Assembly: GCA_907163375.1 (NCBI GenBank)
Contig: CAJQUW010006851.1
Coordinates: forward strand, 41,831 to 105,830
DNA from: Prostheceraeus crozeri
Lineage: Eukaryota > Platyhelminthes > Polycladida > Euryleptidae
DNA: 64,000 nt
Direction: 5' to 3'
Position 1 is the stretch's first letter, and each line of letters opens with the position of its first letter. The notes under the pieces were generated by a model. That model did not search any database. It was not told where the DNA came from and saw only the letters and a list, made by a program, of their open reading frames with translations. Made by a program: the position numbers and the translations under genes. Positions 12,432-24,935 of the stretch are shown one piece after another.

Positions 12432-14274
12432 ACGGGTGCGGCATAAAAAAGTGACTAAATTTAAATGTCGCACAACTTTCTAATTATCCATCAGAAATTG
12501 ACAAAGAAGGTCTCATTTTGAAGCCAATACACCATAATTACCATGAATACCATAAAATTACCATAATCAATATTGCAGTGTTTGCATTTGAGGATGAGAG
12601 TGCAATTTACATGAAAAGCAGATGATCTGAAAATCCAAAAAAAACTAGATGAAAAGAACAACAGCAATCACGCCTTGTAAAAGAACGTCAGAAATTTCCC
12701 ATTTTCCTGTTTTACTTCTTCCAAAGTTTCCAAACATCTTCATTTACTACTTCCAATTCTTCACTTAAACGAGAACCATCATGACGAAGTCTTTCTGTTG
12801 CAGATGATCACATAACATCAAATGGGTGATAGCTGGATCAGCCTTCAGCAATCACGCCTTGTAACCGAACGCCAGAAATTTCGTATTTTCCTGTTTTACT
12901 TCTTCCAAAGTTTCCAAATATTCTCATTTAGAAAAAAGTCATCACAGTTGCTTTTGACCATTATGCTGCATTCAATGCGTTTCTGATGGTTCATGAAGCT
13001 CTTCATAGCACGATCTCTTTATCTCTTTAACAATTTTATAAGGGCCTAGTGCGGATGCTAGTGATGTAGACATTTTACGCATTGTTTAGTCAACTATTGT
13101 TCTCTCTAGTAGTTGTGACAATTCAGTGACAAAATTGAACAAAGATTTCCAGCTATAGACCCGCATGTAATTCCTTCTCATTCCAAATTTGAATTTCCAT
13201 TGTTATAGATAATTCATAGATATGCAATTTATATTGTTTTTTAATAAAGCTAGATGATGTTCTGGGTATTGATTTTTATATGAAAAATTTCTTCTATTAA
13301 GCTATTTGATGCAAAACATCGATCCCTTCATGTACCTGCTAATATTCAGTGTTGCATGATTGAAATGAAAGCTGTTTGGTCATTTGCAACAAGAGTGGGA
13401 GGATTCCCCATAATGATTATCATTCAAGTGAAGAATTGGAAGCAGTAAATGAAGATGTTTGGAGTTTAACTCGAAGAAATGTTTGGAAACTTTGGAAGAA
13501 GTAAAACAGAAAAATGCGAAATTTCTGACATTCGGTTACAAGGCGTGATTGCTGAAGGTTGATCCAGCTATCACCCAATTGATGTTGTGTGATCATCTGC
13601 AGCAGAAAGATTTCGCCATGATGGTTCTCGTTTAAGTGAAGAATTGGAAGTAGGCTAGCTTTTCCGTATTGACAGTGAGAAGCCGTAAGCTTTTGATAGG
13701 TTTATTAGCAGCAATCATGTTTCAGTAGGCAAGCTACCATCATGAGTTATCTTCCGTAATGTATAAGTATACTTGTGAGCATTGCTGTCAATGCTTCGTC
13801 GGTGAAACCCGTCGCGATATTTTCACTAGAATAAACGAACACGTGAAAGGTCGACCAGCATCCGAAATATCCCTGCATGTTCACATCCCAAATAAAGATA
13901 ATTCTAAAATTCTCATTCGCACTCCATACACGAAAATTGCTGAATCATTGTACATAAAGTCATTTCTTCATTCACAGTACCTAATGAATAACCGCAGCCA
14001 ATCACAGCCGCTTTTCCTATATTGATTTTTCTTGTCACATTCCCGCTAGCTTTTCCATTCAGCTGTTGTTCTTTTCATCTAGTTTTTTGGATTTTCAGAT
14101 CCTCTGCTTTTCATGTAAATTGCACTCATCCCCAAATGCAAACACTGCAATGTTGATTGTGGTAATGAAGATGTGTATTGGCTTCAAAATGAGACCTTCT
14201 TTGTCAACTTCTGATGGATAATTAGAAGGCTATGCTACATTTAAATTCAGTCACTTTTCTTATGCCGCACCGTG
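12432..14274. repeat. Composite inverted repeat enclosing a Penelope endonuclease relic
   Basis: Outer arms at about 12432-12660 and 14050-14274 are reverse complements, with TGCGGCATAA at the left end matched by TTATGCCGCA at the right. Inside the left half, a block of about 75 bp (CAGCAATCACGCCTTGTAA onward) occurs twice in direct order (12661-12735 and 12847-12926). It occurs once inverted near 13470-13560. Inverted and partly duplicated copies of their own ends are common for Penelope-like elements, and a GIY-YIG frame sits in the right half. I read this as a rearranged Penelope insertion, but a foldback DNA transposon is possible. Confidence 0.55.
13759..14025 (+). pseudogene. GIY-YIG endonuclease fragment of a Penelope-like element
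   Basis: The 88-codon frame begins MYKYTCEHCCQCFVGETRR and continues with a RINEH motif about 10 residues later. This is the core of the GIY-YIG nuclease carried at the C-terminus of Penelope-like retroelements: a CxxC before FVGET, an arginine, then xxEH. Such nucleases nick the target DNA for insertion. No reverse transcriptase domain precedes it in the same frame, so the copy is strongly truncated. The family call rests on the motif alone. Confidence 0.6.
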
Positions 14275-15155
14275 TAGGCTAGAACGCATTAAAGGGATTG
14301 ACACTTCGGTGTATCAGAAGCCTACTTTCAGCGATGTTTACAGTAACTACAGATTGTTTCATAAAAAATGGATCACCCTTAAACATCGCCTTAACTTCAA
14401 CTTTGTCTAACTCCGCCAAACTTGAACGAATTTCTCTGAAATTTGGAAGATATGTCAGTTGTGCTTACTAATATCATTGTTGGAAATTTCAAGCATGAAT
14501 ATTGAGTTGTTTTCCTGTTATAGATAAAAAAAGTAGTAGATAATTTGATCTTCATTTAGCAATGTTACACAAAATCATACCTCACTCTTATAAAATTACA
14601 TTTACTTCCTTTGTTATGTAATATGTTGTTCTGCAAGCCAAAAGCTATCAAGCAAAACAAATATAAAGAAAATCGGTCAATCAGAGCCAGTATAGCACCA
14701 TTATTCATCAACAATAATGTAACTGCTACATGTGATTAACTGGACTGTTCCATAGCTTCCTGACTTCGTTGCGGTGGTGTTGGCAGCACTCCTGATTGCT
14801 TTCAGCTAGAAATCTATCTCTTACCGGTTGAAAACAATACAAAGCACAAATGAACAATAACGAGACTTACGTCACTGTTAAAAAGAGAGTGGAGAAAGTT
14901 AGATCAGTCAAAAATCAACGATATCATCGAATCAATGCCTAGACGAATTGGTAATGTCATTGACAATATGGGTAGGGCCACAAAATATTAGCTTCTTAAG
15001 AACCGTTACTGTATCATAGCTTATCAGATTATATAAGGACATTTAAATATATTAAGGACATGAAATAACATGAAAAATGCTTTCTGTATCATACTTATGT
15101 TATATTTAGTCAAATTTTAGGATGATCCACTTTTTATGAAACGGACTGTACAACA
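14275..15155. other. Intergenic, no gene seen
   Basis: No supported coding region or repeat structure was found in this AT-rich stretch. Confidence 0.4.
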
Positions 15156-15670
15156 CCCTCTGTCGTAAGCACTACAAAGTGAAACTTGTAAAGTGTCTAT
15201 GTGATCATGGTCGCCGCCTCTGCTCACCCAACTATCTTGAGAAAGAGTTCAACTTTTTAACTCAAGTTTTTCCGAGGAACGGATCTCCTCTCTGTTCTAT
15301 ACAAAGACATTCTGCTTCTACCTCGAAGCAACTCATCCGTGCAGAAGAAGGTGTTGCTCTTCAGTGCACAATACTCTGGTGAAGCATCTGTGCAAGAAGC
15401 CAGGAGCAAGCCTCTGCTTATGTGGAGTTGCGAGCTTGGTACCGCACAAGAAAATGTTCGTCTAACATGCCCAAAGAACAAGCACTCACGTCTCACCGCT
15501 CTTGTCAGGTTTATTCATTCGATTGCGCTTGCGGAGAATCTATGTAGGACGAACGAAACGAGCTGCTCCCAAAGCTGCTCCCTGCTAGGCCATTACTCGC
15601 CATGCCATGACGTTCTCCACAACTCAGAGTACAGACCATTTCAGGATTGTCAAGCAGTGCCGTCATGAGC
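15156..15670 (+). pseudogene. Penelope-like element, RT C-terminus and GIY-YIG fragment
   Basis: From 15156 one frame reads KVKLVKCLCDHGRRLCSP, then a stretch ending LTQVFPRNGSP. This matches the region after the catalytic core in Penelope-type reverse transcriptases (a basic helix, a C/S-P turn, then L-x-x-x-F-x-x-NG-x-P). Further down, near 15510-15560, two neighbouring frames give VYSFDCACGES and YVGRTKRA, the start of a GIY-YIG endonuclease split by a frameshift. An ITRH segment follows in the second frame. The remains are broken and non-functional. This copy differs clearly in sequence from the GIY-YIG relic at 13759, so it belongs to another Penelope family. Confidence 0.55.
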
Positions 15671-18182
15671 ACTAATTGAGCGGAATTCGTCGCTTCGTAA
15701 GCAAATTTTGGTTTGCTTTACGAAGTGAACATCCTAGACATATTTAGCATAAAAGCATGTAGAGCCCACTAGTGTACTCTAGCGTATACAAAGTAGGCCT
15801 CAACCTACCGCTTCTCATTTTTTCTATCAGAGTTCAACATCTGATAGCAACAAGATTGATCTCTACTTTGGAGAAATCATTTTGATCGAACGGCAAAAAG
15901 GAGTTTCAAATCTATCAACATCTGATTGTTTCAAATTACTCTTCTACTTGTAAAATGGAAAATGCAACTTCTAAATTAATTGTGTAGGTTGTCAATAATT
16001 CCATATTTTGGATTTCAGTTCTTAGTTTGTTAGTTGTTGCATTACCTACAGTGAATCATCATTTTGAAATCGCATCATCATGCTGTATTTGAAATGGACA
16101 GCTTCTAATTAACATGGCATATTTTCCAACATTTGAAGTCTTGAATGTCTTGATGAATTTACGATCGATCAGTTTTCCTCAACTACTGACTCTTTACCAG
16201 TTTTTGCAGAAGGAGACCCTAGGTGATAAGCTGGGAATTATAAAAGTAGCCAAGTCTCCAGGAAAAGCCAGCTCTCCGATTCAATATCCCATTGAATTTA
16301 CCCGATTTTCCACCTTTTATTTCCTCAATAGCGAAACAAATCGGGGATGAAATTACTGAAATTGCAGATTTTCTGGGGACTTTGACTCGAATTTCATCCA
16401 AAGAGCTGAATATTACTCGAAAACGCTAAATTTGAATCCTCCAGAATTTAGAGATTTTGCTCTTTGGATTGATGAAGCTTGGCAGGTGACATCTGTCAAA
16501 TAAATTCAAGATTCCGTGAAGCAATGGGCTGTCACAAATATCCTTGATAGGAGGGAAGATCATTTAATTGAGCGTCCAAAACCTGGCAAACCATGCGCAG
16601 GTTTTCAGAGTGGATTTTAAATGATGACATCTCTCACCCATTTGATTTACATACTAAAGCCATGCCAGCACAATGTTAAAGGAAAGCATCAATGATGTCT
16701 TAAACATACAGATTTAAGGCCTTTTTGTCAATGAATATCACACATATGTTGCATGGTACTTACTACTGTTTTGCAAGTAGTGAGATAGTGACATTTAGGA
16801 GTCAAACTTGCAATACTGAATTCTATTTTGATACATGCCAGTCTAAGGCATTTCATAAATAATCAATTAGTATTCAGCCATCAACAGTTATGCACCATGA
16901 AATTTTGGAATTAAGGATATTATCAATCCGAAGTAAAAACACATTATAATTCATTAAACGCAAAAATAGTTATGTTTGAGATATATAAGTCAACATGGTT
17001 CCATAAAAGATATCGCCCTTAATTATCGTTAAACATACATTTAACATTTATTATGTATATAATAAATATATATTTATAATATTTTTAAATTATACATGTA
17101 ACATTTTACATTAAACATATATTTAAACATCTATCAAAAAGAGAGATTCACGACTGGTATTGCTGGAAAAAAAGTTATTTGACATTTGACATATATATTT
17201 TATCTTTCGCTATGTGACTTAAAGCTCTACATACCAGAGGCATACAAATGAGGATGAATTTGCATCGGGTCTCGCGTATAAAACATACCAACAACTCGTG
17301 TTTCATTGTAAAACAGCCTATCACAGATCAAATAGTTCGTATCGCTGCATACCAATCACATACGAAAGTAAGTGAGCCTTCGTATGAAATACATACCAGA
17401 TCTCTGTAAACACAGGAGAATCTCGCATCAAATGTTAGTTTCAAATTGTACGTGAATTTGGTATATGTTTGTATGTAATTTTCGTATTCTGCGATTTACA
17501 GTGCACAGAACAGATTCTGTAGTAAGACGAGTAGAAGAATTTTCTTGCTAAGAAGTGCACGCTTCTATATTCCTCACGAAGCCACTCTATGATGATATCT
17601 ATGTACAAAAACTTCACAAGAAGCATATTGGATCACTGTGGTCTTCGTTGTTGGACTACATATTAAGGACAACGACAGAATCGAAATGATTAAGAAAAGG
17701 TGCCATTGTTTAATTTGTAGATCTGCATGCGTTTGTAGTGACTTCGAATTGGTGGGCAAATGACGCGTGACTCCTGTGCTGAAGTTTTCTTTGAGAAGAT
17801 CAAGGACAGTAAAATACTTTATCATCTCCCCCATCCAAGTCTAATCAAGCATTGTCCCCATTCAGTCATACTCATTGTTTGTGAACAATGCATCTAGACC
17901 GTGTGGAAGGCTTCAACATGCGATGCCTATGTGACTCACATATCTTCCTGCTTTATTAAATTGCTTGTACAATGTTTATAACTGCATAGCGGTTGTCTGT
18001 TCGCTCTTCGAACCAGGTGTCTTGACTGAAATACATGTCAAATATTTTAAATGTCTGCCCTGCGAGATGATATTTTGATCATCCTTTCCTTTAATCAACA
18101 GCAAACACCAAACATATTCTTTTTTCCCATTTTATACTGGTGTATATAATAACGGACAGTGTTGTACGAGTCAATGAAAAAA
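15671..18182. other. Intergenic, no gene seen
   Basis: No supported gene. The part around 16980-17130 is especially AT-rich with short ATTTAA/TATATA runs. Several CATACC words cluster at about 17220-17400 without a regular period. Confidence 0.4.
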
Positions 18183-18298
18183 ATTGACGGCGTCAACCAA
18201 TCCTGAAATTGACGGCGTCAACCAATCCTGAAATTGACGGCGTCAACCAATCCTGAAATTTACGGCGTCAACCAATCCTGAAATTGACGGCGTCAATT
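18183..18298. repeat. Tandem repeat, 25-bp unit, about 4.6 copies
   Basis: The unit ATTGACGGCGTCAACCAATC plus CTGAA repeats in register at 18183, 18208, 18233, 18258 and 18283. Copies differ at very few positions. Each unit contains TTGACGGCGTCAA, which is itself a palindrome. Confidence 0.95.
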
Positions 18299-19012
18299 CA
18301 TAGTGCCAATTTTACATCATACTTCATGATCTGTTTCGAAACTCAAACGATAAATAGACTTTGTCGATGCGAATACTTTTTCAGTAGCCCTGAAGATCTC
18401 TCCTTTCGGCACTCCTCACGGACATCAAGACAATGTCAACAGATCCAAAAAGTGAATTAGGAATAAAAGTGAAGTCGATGTTATCATCAAAATGTAAAAA
18501 AACGTACCTACCTGAACAGCTACCTGAAAGTGATGACTCATAGACCTCTCGAAGAAATATCACATCAGGTAGACATAGCTAAACCTTTACTTTGAAGCCA
18601 TTAGCAAACCCATTATTAAGAATATCGAGATTAGGCCTTCCCAACTCCAATATATAACACTGAGCCAAATGATAAATGTCACTTTTTTATATTGTCAGAT
18701 GCGACATTTATTTCGTATTCGAGAAAATAATCGCAAAGTATGTAAAATTTATTATAAAACATTTTGTCAACACTGCACTTAAAAGGCGCATGAACATTTT
18801 GGTCAACGGCGTTCGCACGATTGTTCTTGGCTGGACATGACGCCGATTCAATCGCAGCTCGAGATGGCAGCCCCATCGCCTGTCTAGCTGACGCAGGGCT
18901 AACAACTCTGTTCAGTAAACTCCTCTTTGTTACGAATCCTGCACGAAATTACACACCGATTGTCTTTACTGGAAGTTGACCTCAGGAAACGGTACAAGGA
19001 TCACGATTTATG
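18299..19012. other. Intergenic or LINE 5' leader
   Basis: No independent gene. The last 150 bp or so before 19013 could be the 5' leader of the RTE element that follows, because a frame from about 18862 (DGSPIACLADAG onward) stays open to about 18976. That link is inference only. Confidence 0.3.
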
Positions 19013-19790
19013 GATTTGCGGAATAAACTACGAATTGTGACATGGAATGTTCTGACCCTTAAGCAGCTTGTCTTCCTTCCTGAGAATTAGCAGAATATCA
19101 CGTGTCAATTGCGAAGCTCGCTGGGCAGATTCTGGTGAGCATGTTGCTGGAGACTATCACTTTCTATGGAGAGGACCAACGGATGGCTCTGGAAGACGAG
19201 GAGTCGCTCTCGCACGTTCTCTCATTGCGCGTCGTTGCTTAGTCTCTTGGCGTCCTATCTGTGATCGTTTACTCATAGCCCGTCTCAATCATCGTTATGG
19301 CAAGCTTCGTCTAATTGTCGGCTACGCTCCAACAAATGCTGGTACTGAAGAAGAAAAAGAAAATTTCAATAGAGAATTGCGTACTCATGTTGCAGCTGTT
19401 CCACATCACGACCTTTCGATTGTCCATCTGGAGCCACTATCTGTGCCTCAAGTCGCTATCTGTACTTGCCGCACATCACTGGCAACAACTTCGTTGACAA
19501 TGTTACGAATGACAATGGTGATCGTCTTCTGGATCTATGTGCATTGACAGATCACTGCATAATCGATACATGGTTGCCCAGAAAGCACATTATTCCTGGA
19601 CGTGGCACAGTAATGACGGTGTCACACGCAAAACCCTCGATCACATTTTGGTCGGTCGCCGCTGTAGTTCATATGTTTCCAACTGGCGTGTATTTCGTGG
19701 ACTCAACTCGGAGATACACGTACAGATCATCGCATGTTGGTCATTACGTGGGGAGAGGGTATCTCCGACCAGGATGAATCACAGATTGTC
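19013..19790 (+). pseudogene. RTE-type LINE endonuclease, frameshifted fragment
   Basis: This is the apurinic-type (exonuclease-endonuclease-phosphatase fold) nuclease domain of an RTE/BovB-like non-LTR retrotransposon. From 19013 it reads DLRNKLRIVTWNVLTL, the first EEP motif with TWN. After a gap and frame change, 19110 onward reads AGDYHFLWRGPTDGSGRRGV, and about 19300-19340 reads RLIVGYAPTNA. A frameshift near 19420 moves to NNFVDNVTNDNGDRLLDLCA, and another near 19590 moves to SNDGVTRKTLDHILVGRR, the last conserved DH block. At least three frame changes and no downstream reverse transcriptase make this a dead 5' fragment. Confidence 0.8.
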
Positions 19791-20128
19791 GTCTTGCAAA
19801 GATGTTGATTTCGGAATAATTGAATCACAAAATTATTGTCAGTTTCGTTAAGTGTCTTATTTTTTTAATGTAAAATCTATAAACTTTTCTGAGCTTTATT
19901 ATATATCATCTGTAAATAATTATTTCAGTAAATTATGCCATCATAAAATAATATATGAAATTGAATAAGAAAATTGGGTATCACAACAATTTGATCATTT
20001 TCAATTTCAGTAATAAAAAGTTATCTTTTGGAAAATCACCATCTCATCGACACCGCCAAAAACTTATTTCACAGCTCATTGAATTGAATCGTTCGTTGAG
20101 CAACTAAACGTTTTTATGCACATAGAGT

Positions 20129-21883
20129 TCGCTGGCTCGGCAGTTTGATTCGATTATCCGATGTGCTAGCTCGGAAGTTTGATTCGATTATGTGATGTGC
20201 TAGCTCGGAAGTTTGATTCGATTATCTGATGTGCTAGCTCGAAAGTGTTATTCGATTATCTGATGTGCTAGATCGGAAGTTTGATTCGATTATCCGATGT
20301 GCTAGCTCGGACGTTTGATTCGATTATCTGATGTGCCAGCTCGAAAGTTTGATTCGATTATCCGATGTGCTAGCTCGGAAGTTTGATTCGATTATCTGAT
20401 GTGCTAGCTCGGAAGTTTGATTCGATTATCCGATGTGTTTGCTCGGAAGTTTGATTCGATTATCTGATGTGCTAGCTCGGAAGTTTGATTCGATTATCCG
20501 ATGTGCTAGCTCGGCAGTTTGATTCGATTATCCGATGTGCTAGCTCGGAAGTTTGATTCGATTATCTGATGTGCTAGCTCGAAGTTTGAATCGATTGTGT
20601 GATGTGCTAGCTCGGAAGTTTGATTCGATTATCTAATGTGCTAGATCGGAAGTTTGATTCGATTATCCGATGTGCTAGCTCGGACGTTTGATTCGATTAT
20701 CTGATGTGCCAGCTCGTAAGTTTGATTCGATTATCTGATGTGCTAGCTCGGAAGTTTGATTCGATTATCCGATGTGCTAGCTCGGAAGTTTGATTCGATT
20801 ATCCGATGTGCTAGCTCGGAAGTTTGATTCGATTATCCGATGTGCTAGCTCGGCAGTTTGATTCGATTATCCGATGTGCTAGCTCGGCAGTTTGATTCGA
20901 TTATCCGATGTGCTAGCTCGGACGTTTGATTCGATTATCTGATGTGCTAGCTCGGAAGTTTGACTCGATTGTGTGATGTGCTAGCTCGGAAGTTTGATTC
21001 GATTATCTAATGTGCTAGATCGGAAGTTTGATTCGATTATCCGATGTGCTATCTCGGAAGTTTGATTCGATTATCTGATGTGCTAGCTCGGAAGTTTGAC
21101 TCGATTATCTGATGTGCTAGCTCGGAAGTTTGATTCGATTAATTGATGTACTTGCTCGGAAGTTTGATTCGATTATCCAATGTGCTAGCTCGGAAGTTTG
21201 ATTCGATTATCCAATGTGCTAGCTCGGAAGTTCGATTCGATTGTGTAATGTGCTAGATCGGAAGTTTGATTCGATTAATTGATGTACTTGCTCGGAAGTT
21301 TGACTCGATTATCCAATGTGCTATCTCGGAAGTTTGATTCGATTGTGTGATGTGCTAGCTCGGCAGTTTGATTCGATTATCTAATGTGCTAGCTCCGAAG
21401 TTTGATTCGATTATCTGATGTGCTAGCTCGGAAGTTTGATTCGATTGTGTGATGTGCTAGCTCGGAAGTTTGATTCGATTATCTGATGTGCTAGCTCGGA
21501 AGTTTGATTCGATTATCTGATGTGCTAGCTCGGAGGTTTGATTCGATTGTGTGATGTGTTTGCTCGGAAGTTTGATTCGATTATCTGATGTGCTAGATCA
21601 GAAGTTTGATTCGATTATCCGATTCGTCAGCTCGGAAGTTTGACTCGATTATCTGATGTGCTAGCTCGGAAGTTTGATTCGATTATCCGATGTGCTAGCT
21701 CGGAAGTTTGATTCGATTATCGATGTGCTAGCTCGGAAGTTTGATTCGATTATCTGATGTGCTAGCTCGGAAGTTTGATTCGATTATCTGATGTGCTAGA
21801 TCGGAAGTTTGATTCGATTATCCGATGTGCTAGCTCGGAAGTTTGACTCGATTATCGATGTGCTAGCTCGGAAGTTTGATTCG
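20129..21883. repeat. Satellite array, 34-bp unit, about 52 copies
   Basis: The consensus unit begins GCTAGCTCGGAAGTTTGATT and ends CGATTATCYGATGT. It repeats head to tail for 1.75 kb, with a few units one base shorter. Variants (GCTAGATC, TGTGTG for TATCTG, GATGTACTTGCTC, CTCGGCAG, CTCGGACG) are not random. The order of variants around GCTAGATC recurs at 20267, 20640 and 21013, 373 bp apart, which is 11 units. That indicates higher-order amplification. No coding frame. Confidence 0.95.
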
Positions 21884-23639
21884 TTGTGCCCGTTAACGGT
21901 AATTGGAAACAATGTTCAGGAAAATTGAAGAAAGATCTATTGAATTTGTTTGAATAAAACTTGCATATTCGCACTTACACCGCAAGGATTCTGAAGATAC
22001 CAAGCATGAACATTTTTGATGAAAAAGTGAGAATATAACATCTTCAGTCAAAAGAGTGAAGTTTTTGTGATAACTTCATGATATCACTAATTTTTTCACA
22101 ATTTTTAACTCACATGTTTTCTTATATTGAAAAGCGAGATTTGTAAAGTGAATGATTTTCATATTTTGGGCAGTGATCATCAAATACAATAACGGATGCT
22201 CTGCTTTCCCATGTCCAACTGTTGAAGTCGACAAATAATGAAAATATAAATTCCAATACAGTACATCATCAAAATTTTAATTAATTCAAAGTAAAACATT
22301 TCAATTTCAATCAAATAGTTGAAAATAGCAGTTTAATTTCAAGTAGTTTTTGATTCTCTCTTGTTTCATGGAGATGGAGATAGCGGTGTTGCCTCAGATG
22401 ATATTAGCCTTGAAAGGGTTAACGCCCTCAGGTCTGTCAACATCCGGATTGAAGATGAAATCATTTTTGAACTATCATTCACTTCTTCTGACTTGGCGGT
22501 CTCAGAACAGCCTCCATTGTGAAAGAAGATGGCGGAGATCACCTGATATGCCATGACAGCGACAAGCTGAGCTGAAAGGAACTGAAACTAAACTGATACG
22601 TGGAAAGCCCTGGAGAGAAGCGTCAGCACTATTCAAACGGTCCACGTCAATGATATAGTCTGTGCATCAAATAATTTTCTCATTCATCGCCGACGCTGGT
22701 CAGCTGCTCTTCAACTCCTCCGTGTAAGTTGCTTCTAATCTGTAGAGAATTCTAAGAATTTCCAATCATTGATTAATCGAACGATATTTCATCAAACCAA
22801 TAGGTTATAAGGATCAAGAATGATCTCAATTGACCTCTTGTTGCAATTACTATTCACTTCTACGTTCTAGACAATGTCATTTCCAATTTCCAGTATTCCA
22901 GTTTTCACACAAGACAATGTCCTTCCTTTCTGTGTATAAAAATTAATTCTCGCGTCCTCTTGTTGACCATTCTGTCTAATATATAACTTTTCATGATTGA
23001 GTCTTATCTTATATTCGACTGAAGCTAATTCGAAGAAAAACCATTTTAAATTAGAGTTTAACTTTTCAGAGAAAGGCACACTTCGAAAATTGCATGTATG
23101 ATTACTGATTGTACAATACTAGTGATTACTGATTGTTCTCCGTTCGTCTGACAAAGTCTTGCACCTGCTGTAATCGATTCTTGCATTTACTGGTGAATTA
23201 CTTCATTTTACAGGTGAGTTACTTGATAACTTTATATTTCTATCTGATAAAATGCTTGCTAACTGTATATGTCATTGCATTGTATAATGACCGGCTCCCC
23301 AAAACTTATTAATAAAGTTTGTAAATAAATTGTGATTGCTGTATGAACAAGAAATTAGTTCAGGAAAAGTTGTTGTTTAATCATCCCATGTTTTAGGTGT
23401 CTCGAGTTCTGGCTACTACAATTACGGCGATTCTCATTATTGCATCAATTGATAGTTTTTTATGACATTTTGTTGCACCTAAGTGTGATAAACTAAGGAA
23501 CAGAAATGAAACATAGACATTCATTCCAAGTACTTCCTGACTTTTTGCGGTACCTGAAAATGTTGAGCTACATACAATCATTTTTATTGTTGTACCAAAC
23601 ATTTAATCTGTTTGTAAATCAGGGTTGACGTGGTTATGA
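21884..23639. other. Intergenic with one coding-like stretch
   Basis: Apart from the coding-like segment at 22352-22723, no gene or repeat is recognised here. The region is AT-rich. Confidence 0.35.
22352..22723 (+). pseudogene. Unidentified coding-like segment, broken
   Basis: One frame reads DSLLFHGDGDSGVASDDISL, then RVNALRSVNIRIEDEIIFEL up to a TGA near 22523. It is interrupted by several stops and, still in the same frame, resumes at 22601 as WKALERSVSTIQTVHVNDIV and runs to ALQLLR directly before a consensus donor GTAAGT at 22724. The GC content is visibly higher than its surroundings and the composition looks protein-like. I do not recognise the product. It could be a decayed gene fragment, an exon pair with an unrecognised intron, or part of a mobile element. 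Confidence 0.25.
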
Positions 23640-23960
23640 CCCACATTGTGGATTATGTGAGTTTGACTGCTGAGCCATCCCCACACCTCCCAGAGAGCTT
23701 CTATGGGAATTATCATGATTTTTAGCATTCAGTAGAAGCAATCAGAACTGACATTTAATCACTCTGACTCATTTAATCAATTCTGACTTTGAATTATTAA
23801 ACAGCTTACCATCTCACAGCTTAAATTCTATGAAATATCTGTGCTGTTTGACAATGATTTTGATTGACTAATAATGCAGCATTAAATCATGGATTTTTAG
23901 GGCAGTAGTATCAGATATAGATGAGACTGTCTGATATTTCTGCCCGCAAAATCCATGATA
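23640..23960. repeat. Copy of a dispersed repeat, ending in a hairpin
   Basis: The block with CATCCCCACA near 23680 and TAGAAGCAATCAGAACTGAC near 23733 recurs in the same orientation at about 46920-47100. The shared part includes CCCATAGGGCTTCT/TCTATGGGAATT variants and the ATGAAATATC segment. At its end, 23884-23960 forms an imperfect hairpin (AATCATGGATTTT against AAAATCCATGAT, with CTGATA paired inside). No coding frame. Confidence 0.6.
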
Positions 23961-24765
23961 TAATCTTATTGTATGTACATCTTGAGAAGTCTATGAATAT
24001 TGCAATTCTTGATCGGTGTAAGTCATAGATAATGGAGAGATTAGAAACATTTGATTGACTTTTGTTGAAGTCTATGAATGTTTGCAAATGTGAATAGATT
24101 TGAAATTCAGATTTCTATCTAGAAATGATTTGAAATATTCATTCACCAATTCATTCATTTATGGATTCTCAAGCTAGAGTGACGGACGACGGTTCATGGC
24201 TATCTGGTGCGGTGAGAATTCTGTGTGACAATGGCGGGTATATAGTGGTGCATCATATACCCTCCAATACCGGGGAATAATGCATTTCAAACTCATTTCA
24301 ATCATTTCTATGACCTCCAAAGCCATCGAGAGTGAAATACAATATAGGAATATTGTCATACTTTAGAGGACAATAATGCAGATTATCCGAGGACGCCGTT
24401 CGAGGATATCTGCATGAATTGTTCGATGAAACTATGACAAAATCCTTATTATAATTCATCGAAGGTAGTGTCAGAATATCAGAAAAGCATATTTTTTCAA
24501 TTGAAAAACACGTATAGAAAAGAGAATGAATGAGATGACTGATGACAAGTCGAATTGAGATATTTACAGAATGACAATAAAGTAGAGGTGAAATTAAGCA
24601 ATGACATTGAAATTCGAGATGACACTGTCTGGATGGAGAGGAAATTTTCATTCATATTTGATATGTTTAAGCAAGTCATGATATCATCTGTAAAAGTCGT
24701 TCACCATCATACTTTTGCAATGAAAAATGTTTGAGGCTTGATCAGTGAAAAGCAGATCAGTATAT
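23961..24765. other. Intergenic, no gene seen
   Basis: No supported feature in this stretch. Confidence 0.4.
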
Positions 24766-24935
24766 GTCCCAGTGAAAAAGCCGAAGTCGGGCAGACTTTG
24801 GCACCGAATTCTTGCCGACTTTGGCAGTGGGAAAGAGAGCGGAAGTCCAGCCAAAGTTGGCATGCCGACTTCCAGCCAAAAAAAATACCGCCAACATACT
24901 ACTTGATTCTGTTTTATCAAGTAGTATGTTGACGG
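24766..24935. mobile_element. Small DNA-transposon relic with a strong terminal hairpin
   Basis: It begins CCCAGTGAAAAAGCCGAAGT, which is the reverse complement of the end of another repeat at about 31628 (ACTTTGGCTTTCACACTGGG). It is rich in GCCGACTT/CCAAAGT words in both orientations. At the right end a 20-bp stem with a single mismatch (24888-24907 against 24916-24935) encloses an 8-base loop. Probably a non-autonomous element that shares its terminus with the copy at 31365-31628. No transposase seen. Confidence 0.5.

Noticed and set aside
20129-21883. CRISPR-like array of regular repeats
   Set aside because: Units are contiguous with no unique spacers, and the window is animal nuclear DNA.
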